A DNA stretch of 50,092 nucleotides from Micavibrio sp. UBA7657 (GCA_002483465.1 DLHX01000010.1:128107-178198); one strand, 5' to 3'; shown: positions 6,896-16,599, counted from the first letter of the stretch. Translations and numbers: made by a program. Notes: generated from the letters alone by a model not told the origin.

Positions 6896-7452
6896 CAGTA
6901 TCCAGCCTTCACGAGCGCTTCTTTCAGCTTCTCCGCAGTGTGATGCAGAGCTTCGTGCCAGTCTTTGTGCGCGTCATCATTCGCGCCGTCGGAAACATAT
7001 TTCAGGCACATGAACGGAATACTTTCCCGCTGGCAGATGAGCGCCAGCGCATAAGCTTCCATATCCACGACATCAAAACCTTCTGCACCCGCGCTTGCAT
7101 CGAAATTATCGCCGCTACCGCAGATACCCAGAGGAAAATCTTTCACATGAACACCGTGATTGATAACAACCGGATCATCGGAAAACGGCGTCTTCCATTT
7201 TTCAAAACCGAGCGCCGTAACATCCATGTCGCGCTGGATGAAAGACGTGCAGCTGATGATCGAACCGCCCGCATGTTTGCGGCTGCCCGCCGTACCCATA
7301 TTGATGACAAGCGAAGGCTTAGCTTTTCTAAGCCGCGACGTCAGCGCGTAGGTCGCATTAACCTTGCCGATACCGGAATGCAAAACATCATAGCCTGAGA
7401 AAACCTCCTGGCTTTCCTCTTTCATCGCAAAAACGAGTAATGGCTTGCTCAA
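6895..7452 (-). CDS. nucleoside phosphorylase-like nucleosidase (MTA/SAH nucleosidase family)
   Basis: The 185-aa product has the PNP_UDP_1 fold: LHSGIGKVNATYA near the N-terminus, NMGTAGS in the middle, FDVVDMEAYALALIC carrying the substrate-binding Met-Glu, and KYVSDGAND with the catalytic Asp near the C-terminus. These match 5'-methylthioadenosine/S-adenosylhomocysteine nucleosidases, though it is about 40 residues shorter than MtnN, so the exact substrate is uncertain; futalosine or another purine nucleoside is possible. Its start overlaps the stop of the MFS gene by four bases (ATGA), and its end overlaps the next gene by one. Confidence 0.8.
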   Translation of the reverse strand: MSKPLLVFAMKEESQEVFSGYDVLHSGIGKVNATYALTSRLRKAKPSLVINMGTAGSRKHAGGSIISCTSFIQRDMDVTALGFEKWKTPFSDDPVVINHGVHVKDFPLGICGSGDNFDASAGAEGFDVVDMEAYALALICQRESIPFMCLKYVSDGANDDAHKDWHEALHHTAEKLKEALVKAGY

Positions 7453-8774
7453 CTCTGCCTCCTGAAAATTTTCCCGATCACATGCCGCGGCACAAGTCGG
7501 CTTAGATAAAACGCCATGCCGGTACTTCCAGCCGCGACCAGCAAGAACAAATGTTCTATAGCAAATCCAACGCCAAGCATAAAGATGGCAATAATCGAAG
7601 CACCGAGAATGAACACGGCATCCAGGAAACAGCCCGCGGCAATGATACGGGCGCGCATTTCAGGCACGGCGCGTTCCTGCACAATAGCCTTGAGCGGGAC
7701 GACATAAAGCCCGCCCGCAACGGAAATCATGAACAAATCGATCACAATCCTCCAACCCGACGTATGCGAAAGAAAAGAAGGCAGCGTCACGAGATAATCC
7801 CCAAGCAGCGGACTGACGGAGTGATAAATGCCGCTCGCGAGATAAAGATCGAACGCAAAAAATGTCAGGACCAGCGCCGCGAAAGGCACGTATGTCGCCT
7901 CGACCTTTGATTTCAACAACGCATCATTCACAAGGCCGCCCAATGCAATGCCGCAGGAAAACACCGCCATAAAAAACGCGAGCACGACGTTATCGACGCC
8001 AAGAACCTGTTTGGTGTAATTGGGAAGCTGCGCCAGAACCATCGCGCCGACAAAGAAAAACCATGACGTACCGACCATAGCCGTAAAAACACCATTCTGC
8101 TGCTCACGGGCGAAAGTAAAAATCTTTTTCGCTTCTACCGGCAGATTATAATTAAGAACCAGATAGGGCGATGGCGGCGGCGCAGCCGGGATATAAAAAC
8201 TGAACACCAGCCCGGCGATAGCGACGAGGAGAAGCAACACACACACAATAATAATCCCGGTGCCCGCAAGCGCCAGCAACCCGCCGATAATGCTGCCGAA
8301 AAGAATGGCGAGATACGTGCCCGTATTAACCAGCGCATTCCCCGCAATGAGTTCACCATCATTTAAATGCTGCGGTAGCACCGAAAATTTACAGGGACTG
8401 AAAAAAGCCGAATGCGTGCCGAATGCAAACAGGACGACCAGCAGCAGCGGCACGGAATGAAGCCATACACCGACCATCGCCGCGCAGACGATCACAATTT
8501 CAGTCGCCTTGATAATCTGCATCACGCGGTTACGGGCGTATTTGTCGGCGATCTGCCCGGCCAGCGGCGCGAACAGCATGAACGGTAAAATAAAAAGCGC
8601 CGCCGCAAGGCTAACGACAATTTCCGGACGCCAGCCGCCGATATCCCACACCGCATACGCCACCAGAACGCTGAGCGCCGTTTTGTACAGATTGTCGTTG
8701 AACGCCCCCAGGAACTGGGTGACGAACAGCGGCAGGAAGCGCCTGTGTTTCAGCAATTGAAACTGATTGTCCAT
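7449..8774 (-). CDS. MFS transporter, LplT-like
   Basis: The 441-aa product has about twelve hydrophobic helices and the N-terminal signature of the lysophospholipid transporter group: FLPLFVTQFLGAFNDNLYKT, then QIADKYARNRV as the loop 2-3 motif, and a SAFFSPCKFSVLPQHL segment. In LplT relatives this protein flips lysophospholipids or works next to acyl-ACP acyltransferases; no acyltransferase is fused or adjacent here, so the substrate is uncertain. It is the first gene of the minus-strand operon. The 192-base gap to the divergent RND adaptor holds the promoters of both. No strong ribosome-binding site was seen. Confidence 0.8.
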   Translation of the reverse strand: MDNQFQLLKHRRFLPLFVTQFLGAFNDNLYKTALSVLVAYAVWDIGGWRPEIVVSLAAALFILPFMLFAPLAGQIADKYARNRVMQIIKATEIVIVCAAMVGVWLHSVPLLLVVLFAFGTHSAFFSPCKFSVLPQHLNDGELIAGNALVNTGTYLAILFGSIIGGLLALAGTGIIIVCVLLLLVAIAGLVFSFYIPAAPPPSPYLVLNYNLPVEAKKIFTFAREQQNGVFTAMVGTSWFFFVGAMVLAQLPNYTKQVLGVDNVVLAFFMAVFSCGIALGGLVNDALLKSKVEATYVPFAALVLTFFAFDLYLASGIYHSVSPLLGDYLVTLPSFLSHTSGWRIVIDLFMISVAGGLYVVPLKAIVQERAVPEMRARIIAAGCFLDAVFILGASIIAIFMLGVGFAIEHLFLLVAAGSTGMAFYLSRLVPRHVIGKIFRRQS

Positions 8775-8966
8775 GGAGCAAGGTGGCCTGTTTTATGAGC
8801 TTTTAATAACTAGCACCCTGCCTCCCGAAATTAAAACCTTATCGCACTGTTTTTATTATGGAAGATTAGGGGCCCAGTCCTACTTTTTATGTTGAAGAAT
8901 ATGGGTAACCCTGTACTTTGCGTTTCTGCACCATATATACAGAGGGCCAGGGGACTAAGGGGCGAG

Positions 8967-10220
8967 ATGAAAATTTTTAAATTATTGTTTGTTTTGATAG
9001 TGTTAGCGGCCATCGGTTTCGGTGCCGGACGCATGCTGACCAAGGGCGAAAAAGCCCCTGACGGCGCGGGTGCCCACGCTGCTGGCGCACCCGCTGAAAT
9101 GCCCCCTATGCCCGTCCCGGCCATCGTGGCCGAAGAGGCCCCCGTCCAGATCTGGAAAGAATTCCCCGGCAGGTTAGAGGCCGTCGACAGCGTTGACCTT
9201 CGCGCGCAGGTCAGCGGCACAATCAACGCAATCAAATTCGAAGATGGCCAGAGCGTGAACAAGGGCGATGTGCTCTTCGTCATTGACCCGCGCCCTTACG
9301 AAGCGGAAGTCTCGCAGGCGCGCGCCGATCTTCAAGGTTCAAAAAATCAATATGACCTCGCCGTGAAGGAATTGAACCGGGCGCAAGAACTGATCGGCAC
9401 CGGCGCAATTCCAAAACGTACTTATGATGAACGTCTCAACACCGAACTCGTGACCAAGAGCGCGATTGCTTCTGCAGAAGCAAGATTGAAACGCGCGCAA
9501 CTCAATCTGGATTACGCCTACGTCAAGGCACCGATCTCGGGCCGCGTCAGCCGCGCTGAAATCACCGAAGGAAATCTGGTCGAGGCCGGGCCGAACGCGC
9601 CGATCCTGACAAGAATTGTTTCCAGCGATGGTATTTATGCAGGCTTTGACGTCGACGAGCAGACATATCTGCGCCACCTGCGCGGCGTGACAACAAGCCG
9701 CGAGGAAGAACAGAAAATCCCGGTAAAACTCGCGCTGCAAAGCGCGCCGGACATGGTTTACGAAGGCAATATCCAGTCCTTCGACAACAAGATCGACGCC
9801 AGCTCCGGCACCATCCGCGCCCGCGCGCACTTCAAAAACGAAGACGGCACATTGCTGCCCGGCATGTTCGTGACCGTGCGCCTCGGCAGCGCGCAAACCA
9901 AAACCGCAATCGTGGTTCCCGAGCGCGCCATCGGCACCGACCAGGACCGCAAATATGTTTACATCGTCGGACCTGAGAACAAGGTTACCTACCGTGAAAT
10001 CGTCCCGGGCGAGTCCGTGAACGGCAACCGCATCGTCACCAGCGGTCTTGCGCAGGGCGAGATCGTCATCACCGACGGCATCATGAAGATTCACCCTGAC
10101 ATGGTTGTCGCACCGCAGGTCGGCGATGCAGCAGCGACGGAAGCCGCACCCGCGTCTGCTGTTGTTGAAACACCCGTTGAAGCGGTGCCTGCAGAAAATC
10201 CTGAAAAGACCGAGCCGTGA
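8967..10220 (+). CDS. RND efflux periplasmic adaptor (membrane fusion protein)
   Basis: The 417-aa product has an N-terminal membrane helix (LLFVLIVLAAIGFGAG), a biotinyl-lipoyl half motif (QVSGTINAIKFEDGQSVNKG), an alpha-hairpin of about 70 residues (QARADLQGSKNQYDLAVKEL onward), the second half-motif (APISGRVSRAEITEGNLVEA) and a beta-barrel/proximal domain ending in an Ala/Pro/Glu-rich tail. This is the AcrA/MexA family, which bridges an inner-membrane pump to an outer-membrane channel. The start at 8967 is chosen for AGGGGCGAG just upstream and because it begins the membrane helix. Its last four bases overlap the pump gene. Confidence 0.92.
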   Translation: MKIFKLLFVLIVLAAIGFGAGRMLTKGEKAPDGAGAHAAGAPAEMPPMPVPAIVAEEAPVQIWKEFPGRLEAVDSVDLRAQVSGTINAIKFEDGQSVNKGDVLFVIDPRPYEAEVSQARADLQGSKNQYDLAVKELNRAQELIGTGAIPKRTYDERLNTELVTKSAIASAEARLKRAQLNLDYAYVKAPISGRVSRAEITEGNLVEAGPNAPILTRIVSSDGIYAGFDVDEQTYLRHLRGVTTSREEEQKIPVKLALQSAPDMVYEGNIQSFDNKIDASSGTIRARAHFKNEDGTLLPGMFVTVRLGSAQTKTAIVVPERAIGTDQDRKYVYIVGPENKVTYREIVPGESVNGNRIVTSGLAQGEIVITDGIMKIHPDMVVAPQVGDAAATEAAPASAVVETPVEAVPAENPEKTEP

Positions 10221-13200
10221 CGCATATTCCATCCAAAGAACAGCTGGAGAACCCGGGCCCCATTACTTTCTCGAGCTTCTTTATCGACCGGCCGATTTTC
10301 GCGGCCGTGCTCTCGATCCTTGTCTTCATCTCCGGTACCATCGCGATGTTCCAGCTGCCTGTCGCCGAATATCCGGGCGTCACGCCGCCCACGGTCAATG
10401 TTGTCGCGTTCTTCCCCGGTGCCAATCCGTCCGTCGTCGCTGATACAGTCGCCGGTCCGCTGGAAGAACAAATCAACGGCGTCGAGAACATGCTCTATAT
10501 GTCCTCGCTGGTGTCTGCGGAAGGCCAGCTGAGTTTAACGGTTACGTTCAAGATCGGCACCAACCCCGACCTCGCGCAGCAGATGGTGCAGAACCGCGTG
10601 CAGCAGGCCCTGCCCCGCCTGCCCGATATCGTTCGCCAGCTCGGCGTCACGGTGATCAAGAGCTCGCCTGACCTGACGCTCGTCGTGCACATTCTCTCGC
10701 CGAATGACCGTTACGATATGCTGTACCTGCGCAACTACGCGGCGCTGAACATCCGCGACCAGTTGGCGAAGGTCCAGGGCGTCGGCAATGTCGAGATTTT
10801 CGGCTCCGGCAACTACGCGATGCGCGTCTGGCTGAACCCCGACAAGATCGCCGAGCGCGGCATGAACGCAACCGAAGTCGTCGAGGCCATCCGCGGCCAG
10901 AACATACAGGTCGCAGCCGGAACGATCGGCGGCCCGCCTTACACCGAGGGCGCGCAGATGCAGTTCCCGATCAATACGCAAGGCCGCCTGCAGACCCCTG
11001 AAGATTTCGAAAAAATCATCATCAAGCGCGACGGCACAGGCGCGATTACACGCCTCGGCGACGTCGCACGCGTGGAAATCGACGCCGAGCAATACGGCAT
11101 GATGTCGCTTCTGAATAACAAGCAGGCCGTCGGCGCCGGTATCTTCTCCGCGCCCGAGGCAAACGCACTGGAAATCTCGCGTAATGTCCGCGCAACGATG
11201 GAAGAGCTTAAAAAGAATTTCCCCGAGGATATCGACTACGCCATCGTCTACGACCCCACGACCTTCGTTAAAGACTCCATCGAGGCCGTTATCCATACGC
11301 TTCTCGAAGCCATTCTTCTGGTGGTTCTTGTCGTTATCGTTTTCCTCCAGACATGGCGCGCATCGTTCATCCCGCTGCTCGCGGTTCCTGTATCCATCAT
11401 CGGCACATTCGCCTTCATGATGCTGTTCGGATTTTCGATCAACGTGCTCTCGCTCTTCGGCTTGATCCTCGCAATCGGTATTGTCGTCGATGACGCCATC
11501 GTTGTCGTCGAAAACGCCGAGCGTAACATCGAGAATGGCCTGAGCCCCCGCGCCGCCGCCATGCAGGCGATGAGCGAAGTGACCGGCCCGATTTTGGCTA
11601 CCGGCCTGGTCCTTACCGCCGTCTTCGTGCCCATTGCCTTCATCAGCGGCCTGACCGGCCAGTTTTACAAGCAGTTCGCCCTGACGATTGCCATCGCCAC
11701 CGTGATTTCGACGGTCAATTCCCTGACGCTCAGCCCCGCCCTGTGCGCGCTGATGCTGCGCGGCCATGACCAGCCCAAAGACCCCCTGATGAAGGGCATG
11801 GATTTTGCCTTCGGCTGGTTTTTCAAGGCATTCAATGTCTTTTTCAGCAAGGCGACGAAATTTTATTCCGGCGTCGTCAGGAACACGCTGAACTTCAAGG
11901 CGCTCGCCTTTCTCGTTTACCTCGGCCTCATCGGCTTGACCGTTTATATTTTCCAGCTCGTGCCGCCGGGCTTCGTGCCCGCGCAGGATAAGCAATATCT
12001 GATTTCATTCGCGCAGCTTCCCTCCGGCTCGACGCTTGAGCGCACGGAAAAAGTCATCCGCGATATGTCCGAAATCGCCATGAAGGAACCCGGCGTTGAA
12101 AATGCCGTCGCCTTCCCGGGTCTTTCGGTTAATGGTTTCATGAGCAGCTCCAGCGCCGGCATAGTGTTCCTGACGCTGAAACCATTTAAAGAGAGAACCT
12201 CGCACGAACTCAGCGCGCAATCGATCGCCAACAGCATCCAGCAGAAATACATGGGAATGCAGGATGCATTCATCGTCATCTTCCCACCGCCTTCGGTCAT
12301 GGGTCTCGGCACTATTGGTGGATTTAAACTGCAGATTCAGGACCGCCTCGATCAGGGCTACCAGGCGCTCGATGGCGTCGTGAAAGCCGTAACAGGCCGC
12401 GCCTGGCAAACGCCGGAACTGGCTGGCGTGTTTTCGAGTTATAACATCAACGTGCCGCAGCTTTACGCTGATCTCGACCGCGCGAAAGCCATCCAGCTCG
12501 GCATCCCGATCAATGAAATCTTCCAGGCGATGCAGGTTTATCTCGGCTCGCTCTACATCAACGACTTCAACCAGTTCGGCCGCACCTATCAGGTCATCGC
12601 GCAGGCCGACAAGCAATACCGCTCGCGCCCCGAAGACATCATGAAGCTGCAGGTGCGTAATAATGACGGCCAGATGGTGCCGCTCGGCTCCGTCGTGACA
12701 GTCAAGGAAACATTCGGACCCGAAACCGCGATGCGCTACAACGCCTTCCGCTCCGCCGATATCAACGGCGACGCCGCACCCGGCTTCTCCAGCGGCGAAG
12801 CGCAGGCGGCGATCACAAAAATTCTTGATGAAACCCTGCCGCAGGGCATGACCTATGAATGGACGGACCTGACCTACCAGAAAATCCTCGCGGGCAACAC
12901 GACCGTGTTTATTTTCCCGCTGTGCATTTTACTGGTTCTGCTGGTTCTGGCGGCGCAGTACGAAAGCCTGACGCTGCCCATCGCGGTCATTCTTATAGTT
13001 CCCATGACCATTCTCTCCGCTATCTTCGGCGTGCATCTGACCGGCGGCGATAACAATATTTTCACACAGATCAGTTTATTTGTATTAGCCGGGCTCGCCT
13101 GTAAAAACGCGATTTTGATCGTCGAATTCGCCCGCGAACTCGAGCATCGCGGCCGCACAACCGTCGAAGCCGCCATCGAAGCCAGCCGCCTGAGACTGCG

Positions 13201-13396
13201 CCCGATTTTGATGACCTCTTTTGCCTTCATTATGGGCGTCACACCGCTCATCACCTCACACGGTGCGGGTGCGGAAATGCGCCATGCCATCGGTATCGCC
13301 GTATTCTCGGGTATGCTGGGCGTGACATTCTTCGGATTGGTGCTGACGCCGATCTTCTACGTCATGCTGCGCAAATTATCGCGCAGCGCGACTTAA
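10217..13396 (+). CDS. RND multidrug efflux transporter, AcrB/MexB type (HAE1)
   Basis: The 1059-aa product is a full-length hydrophobe/amphiphile efflux pump. After the N-terminal helix (FFIDRPIFAAVLSILVFISG) come the two porter repeats and twelve helices. The proton-relay aspartates D425 and D426 lie in IGIVVDDAIVVVENAERNIE, and a second family block reads QFALTIAIATVISTVNSL. Translation starts at GTG 10217, coupled to the adaptor by a GTGA overlap. No TolC-like gene follows, so a distant outer-membrane channel must be shared. Its TAA overlaps the stop of the convergent ABC gene (TTAA). Substrate range cannot be read from sequence. Confidence 0.95.
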   Translation: MTHIPSKEQLENPGPITFSSFFIDRPIFAAVLSILVFISGTIAMFQLPVAEYPGVTPPTVNVVAFFPGANPSVVADTVAGPLEEQINGVENMLYMSSLVSAEGQLSLTVTFKIGTNPDLAQQMVQNRVQQALPRLPDIVRQLGVTVIKSSPDLTLVVHILSPNDRYDMLYLRNYAALNIRDQLAKVQGVGNVEIFGSGNYAMRVWLNPDKIAERGMNATEVVEAIRGQNIQVAAGTIGGPPYTEGAQMQFPINTQGRLQTPEDFEKIIIKRDGTGAITRLGDVARVEIDAEQYGMMSLLNNKQAVGAGIFSAPEANALEISRNVRATMEELKKNFPEDIDYAIVYDPTTFVKDSIEAVIHTLLEAILLVVLVVIVFLQTWRASFIPLLAVPVSIIGTFAFMMLFGFSINVLSLFGLILAIGIVVDDAIVVVENAERNIENGLSPRAAAMQAMSEVTGPILATGLVLTAVFVPIAFISGLTGQFYKQFALTIAIATVISTVNSLTLSPALCALMLRGHDQPKDPLMKGMDFAFGWFFKAFNVFFSKATKFYSGVVRNTLNFKALAFLVYLGLIGLTVYIFQLVPPGFVPAQDKQYLISFAQLPSGSTLERTEKVIRDMSEIAMKEPGVENAVAFPGLSVNGFMSSSSAGIVFLTLKPFKERTSHELSAQSIANSIQQKYMGMQDAFIVIFPPPSVMGLGTIGGFKLQIQDRLDQGYQALDGVVKAVTGRAWQTPELAGVFSSYNINVPQLYADLDRAKAIQLGIPINEIFQAMQVYLGSLYINDFNQFGRTYQVIAQADKQYRSRPEDIMKLQVRNNDGQMVPLGSVVTVKETFGPETAMRYNAFRSADINGDAAPGFSSGEAQAAITKILDETLPQGMTYEWTDLTYQKILAGNTTVFIFPLCILLVLLVLAAQYESLTLPIAVILIVPMTILSAIFGVHLTGGDNNIFTQISLFVLAGLACKNAILIVEFARELEHRGRTTVEAAIEASRLRLRPILMTSFAFIMGVTPLITSHGAGAEMRHAIGIAVFSGMLGVTFFGLVLTPIFYVMLRKLSRSAT

Positions 13397-14073
13397 TCTT
13401 TCACGATTTTTCCATCGACAATGTGGATTTTGCGGTCGGCCATACCGGCGAAATCCATATCATGCGTGACCGCGATCACGGCGCGTTTTTGCGTGCTGGC
13501 AAGCTCGCGGAAAATACCATGCACAGCGGCGCTAGCCGCCGTATCCAAATTCCCGGTCGGCTCATCCGCGAGCACGAGCATGGGATCGTTAGCCAAAGCC
13601 CGCGCAATCGCTACGCGCTGGCACTGACCGCCTGACATTTTACGTGGGATTTTATGGATGTGATCCTTCAGGCCCAGATCCGTCAGCAATTGCGCCGCGC
13701 GCTCCTTCATCTCCTGCTCTGATTTTTTGCCAAGGCGGCGCATCGGCATCATGACATTTTCAAGCGCCGAAAATTCCGGCAGCAGGAAGTGAAACTGAAA
13801 AACAAACCCAATCTTTTCAAGCCTGACGGCGGCAAGTTCATCGGGCGTTAGCTCGGCGGTCTTTACGCCGCTCACCTGGATTTCTCCCGAAGTCGGGTGA
13901 TCGAGCAACCCAAGCAAATAAAGCAGCGAGGATTTTCCCGAGCCCGACGGGCCCGTGACAACAACGAATTCACCCGCCTTTATCTCCACATCAGCATCGC
14001 GCACCAGCGTGACCGGCACATCGCCCGGCAAGGTGCGCGTAACGTTCTCGGCTTTCAGGAGGGTTTCAGTCAT
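13393..14073 (-). CDS. ABC transporter ATP-binding protein, MacB/LolD class
   Basis: The 226-aa product is a compact nucleotide-binding domain with Walker A GPSGSGKS (41-48), a Q-loop VFQFHFLLPEFSALENV, the signature MSGGQCQRVAIARAL (M instead of the usual L at 146), Walker B MLVLADEPTGNLD (D170, E171) and the H-loop VTHD. This matches the MacB/LolD/DevA group, whose mechanotransmission-type permeases do not carry substrates through the membrane. It is the last gene of the trio adaptor-permease-ATPase and starts directly after the permease stop (TAA then ATG). Confidence 0.93.
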   Translation of the reverse strand: MTETLLKAENVTRTLPGDVPVTLVRDADVEIKAGEFVVVTGPSGSGKSSLLYLLGLLDHPTSGEIQVSGVKTAELTPDELAAVRLEKIGFVFQFHFLLPEFSALENVMMPMRRLGKKSEQEMKERAAQLLTDLGLKDHIHKIPRKMSGGQCQRVAIARALANDPMLVLADEPTGNLDTAASAAVHGIFRELASTQKRAVIAVTHDMDFAGMADRKIHIVDGKIVKD

Positions 14074-15318
14074 TTACATCCCTCCTCTTAAAATCTCGAC
14101 AGGAAGAACCTGCGCCGCCTTGCGCGCTGGCAGATAAGACGCGAACAGCGCCGCAAAAAACGCGAACGCGCCTGCGATAAAAAATTGCGGTGCACTCCAG
14201 TCGAGCGGCATAGAAATTTCCTCGGTCAGCCCCGGCGGCTTGAACCGCACCTGCATGAGCGCGAACATCAAGCCGCATCCTAAAGGCAAACCGGCCACCA
14301 GCCCCGCAAAACCAAGGAGCGCACCCTGGATCAGGAAAATTTCCTTGATGTCGCCCGCGCGAAAACCCATCGATTTCAGGATGGCGATGTCGCGGTGCTT
14401 TTCCATCACGACGGTGGAAATAATGTTGTAAATGCCGAAAGCGGCGACGATCAGAACCGCACTGACGACCGAATACATGATGATGTTACGGATGACGAGC
14501 GTGCTGGTAATGTCTTCAGAAGCTTCCTGCCATGAAACAGCCTTGTAACCGATGCGACCCTCTAACCGCTCGGCGAATCCACGAGCGCGCTCGGGCTTGT
14601 CTAATTTTATAATGATCGTGTTGGCACGGTTGGAACGGTCAGTCAGCGCTTGCACACGCTTGATATCGACGAAAGCCTGCGTCTCGTCGTAATCGGAACG
14701 TCCCGTCTGGAACTGCGCGACGATCTTGAACACGCGCACCTGCCCGGTAGACGATGCCAGCGTAATATTATCGCCCATGCCGAGCGACATTTTATCCATC
14801 AACGCCTTGCCGACAGCGATGCCGTTGCGATCAGCAATGATATCATCGACCGATCCCTGCTCCATGTGATCCTCGATGGTGGTGATATCGCGGATATCTT
14901 CCGGCACCATGCCGTTGAGGACAATATTGACGTCTTTTCCGGCGAAACTCAGGATTGCCTGCCCGCTCAGCACGGGCGAGGCCCGTACACCGGGCTGGCG
15001 CTTCAGTTCCTCAACGATCTGGCGGTAGCCACGAATGCCGCGTGTTTCGGTCAATGGCTTTACGTTGCGAAGCTCGACAAGCGCGCCTGGATACATATCC
15101 TCGACAGGCTGTTTTTTGACGCCGCGATATTCATCGGAAATCGTGATGTGCGGCGAATTATCGACCAGCCGCTCGATAAAATCTTTCTGCGATCCCTGCA
15201 TGAGCGAGGAAATGGCAAGAAAAAACGCGACGCCGATGACGATTCCCAGGAGCGACACCACGCTCTGCCGCTTGCGGGCGAGTAAGTGCCGGAGCGCAAT
15301 GAAAACCGTCAGGCGCAT
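14074..15318 (-). CDS. FtsX/MacB-type ABC permease
   Basis: The 414-aa product has the four-helix layout of this family: one N-terminal helix (SVVSLLGIVIGVAFFLAIS), a large periplasmic domain (about 40-280) and three C-terminal helices (IIMYSVVSAVLIVAAFGIYN, then LIQGALLGFAGLVAGLPLG, then FFIAGAFAFFAALFASYLPA). The segment EKHRDIAILKSMGFRAGDI is the conserved coupling region that contacts the ATPase. It overlaps the adaptor stop by one base (TGATG). Because ATPase and permease are separate rather than fused, it is closer to DevC- or YbbP-like systems than to MacB itself. Confidence 0.9.
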   Translation of the reverse strand: MRLTVFIALRHLLARKRQSVVSLLGIVIGVAFFLAISSLMQGSQKDFIERLVDNSPHITISDEYRGVKKQPVEDMYPGALVELRNVKPLTETRGIRGYRQIVEELKRQPGVRASPVLSGQAILSFAGKDVNIVLNGMVPEDIRDITTIEDHMEQGSVDDIIADRNGIAVGKALMDKMSLGMGDNITLASSTGQVRVFKIVAQFQTGRSDYDETQAFVDIKRVQALTDRSNRANTIIIKLDKPERARGFAERLEGRIGYKAVSWQEASEDITSTLVIRNIIMYSVVSAVLIVAAFGIYNIISTVVMEKHRDIAILKSMGFRAGDIKEIFLIQGALLGFAGLVAGLPLGCGLMFALMQVRFKPPGLTEEISMPLDWSAPQFFIAGAFAFFAALFASYLPARKAAQVLPVEILRGGM

Positions 15319-16331
15319 CAGGGCGCCTTCCAGTCCGTCATTTTTATATGAACGCTTTGTCCCTCTTCAAACCCTGCCGCCGCATCGAGGATCACAACAT
15401 CTTCCGGCGTAATACCGCTGCGGATTTCAACGGCAGACGGTGTCTTCGCGCCCGTCTCAACAATGCGTCGCGCGAGCTTGCCATCCTGCACAATCCACAC
15501 AGCATTCCCTTCGACCGCGCCCGCCGGAACCAGCAGCGCATCTTTCGTCTCGTTAATGAGGATATTGGTTTCAGCCGTCATCCCGGTCATCAGCGGCGTC
15601 TGGCCATCGAGACCAATGCGCACGCGGTAACTGCGTGAGACTGCGTCGCCCTTCGGCGTAATGCTGTCGACCTTGCCTTTGAAATCCCGCCCAGGAAAAG
15701 CATCCGCACGGATCAGAACCGGCAGACCTGGTTTCACGAGCGCGATATCTTCTTCATCCACTTCCGCCGAAATACGCAGCGGCGCACAGCAGGAAAGCCA
15801 GAACACGGGCTGGTTCGCGGGGATCAATTCGCCCACCTCGCCGTCGCGGCGCATGACGAGGCCATTCTCCGGCGCAATCAACTGCATATAGCCAAGTTGT
15901 GCCTTAACCCGCTCCACCGACGCACGCGCGGCGTCTAAATCGGCCTTGCTCTGGTCTGCGGTTCCCTTGGAGATCGCGCCTCGTTTTAATAGCTCGGCCT
16001 TGCGGACATAATCCTTTTCAGCGAATGCGGCGCGGGCGCGCACCTCTTCAAGCTGGTTCTGGATATCGCTGTCTTCCAGCTGGCCGAGTACATCGCCTTT
16101 TTTCACCGTATGGCCTTCATCGGCCTGCAGACTCATGAGACGCGCGGTACTGCGCGGCGCAATCGGCATCATCACCGTCGGCTCGACCGTTCCGGTTGCG
16201 TAAACCGCCTGCACAGCCGGCCCGCGCACCGGATGCACGGCTTCCAGCGCCGACGCATTCCGGCCCTGAACGACCACAAATGCCGCTCCGGCGACGATTA
16301 AAACGACGAGTGGCAAAAGAATTTTTTTCAT
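15318..16331 (-). CDS. periplasmic adaptor (HlyD/MacA type) of the ABC export trio
   Basis: The 337-aa product starts with a membrane anchor (ILLPLVVLIVAGAAFVVV) and shows the adaptor layout: a lipoyl half-motif (RLMSLQADEGHTVKKGDVLG), an alpha-hairpin with coiled-coil character (about 95-150), the second half (LIAPENGLVMRRDGEVGELI) and a beta-barrel region with DAFPGRDFKGKVDSI. The ATG at 16331 is preceded by AAGGACA, which decides it over an in-frame start eight codons upstream. It is the first gene of the minus-strand operon. As with the RND pair, no outer-membrane channel gene is nearby. Confidence 0.9.
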   Translation of the reverse strand: MKKILLPLVVLIVAGAAFVVVQGRNASALEAVHPVRGPAVQAVYATGTVEPTVMMPIAPRSTARLMSLQADEGHTVKKGDVLGQLEDSDIQNQLEEVRARAAFAEKDYVRKAELLKRGAISKGTADQSKADLDAARASVERVKAQLGYMQLIAPENGLVMRRDGEVGELIPANQPVFWLSCCAPLRISAEVDEEDIALVKPGLPVLIRADAFPGRDFKGKVDSITPKGDAVSRSYRVRIGLDGQTPLMTGMTAETNILINETKDALLVPAGAVEGNAVWIVQDGKLARRIVETGAKTPSAVEIRSGITPEDVVILDAAAGFEEGQSVHIKMTDWKAP

Positions 16332-16487
16332 GGCCTGTCCTTGTTTTACGGGCACATCAGCTCCGGGCGAACGATTTAAATACCTGTTTTATCTAGCATT
16401 ACGGCCTGTCCATGGCCAGCCCTGCCCCAATTTTGCGCAATTTCACACAAACAGGTAAAATGTGGGCAAGGCAAAAGCGGTGATCGG

Positions 16488-16524
16488 TTAACTTTTTGTT
16501 AAGAATTAACAATTACTTTACATA
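16488..16524 (+). promoter_or_regulatory. CtrA-type site over a promoter -35, upstream of the coiled-coil gene
   Basis: TTAA-CTTTTTG-TTAA (16488-16502) is a perfect TTAA-N7-TTAA, the CtrA consensus. A second, imperfect copy (TTAA-CAATTAC-TTTA, 16506-16520) follows. A promoter-like TTGTTA (16496-16501), a 17-base spacer and TACATA (16519-16524) overlap them. The rest of the 268-base gap on the left is featureless. Confidence 0.6.
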
Positions 16525-16599
16525 CTACGGGCAATCGGCGGTAAAAGATAAATAATAAAGGCCATAAAAAAACGGCCACATAATAGAAGGTGTGAAGCA

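Noticed and set aside
9339..10232. A 297-codon minus-strand frame inside the RND adaptor gene
   Set aside because: Antisense shadow; Cys/Arg-rich text without a family.
10535..11995. A 486-codon minus-strand frame inside the RND pump gene
   Set aside because: It lies fully antisense to a certain gene, and its His/Asp/Glu-rich text is what a GC-rich coding strand gives when read in reverse.
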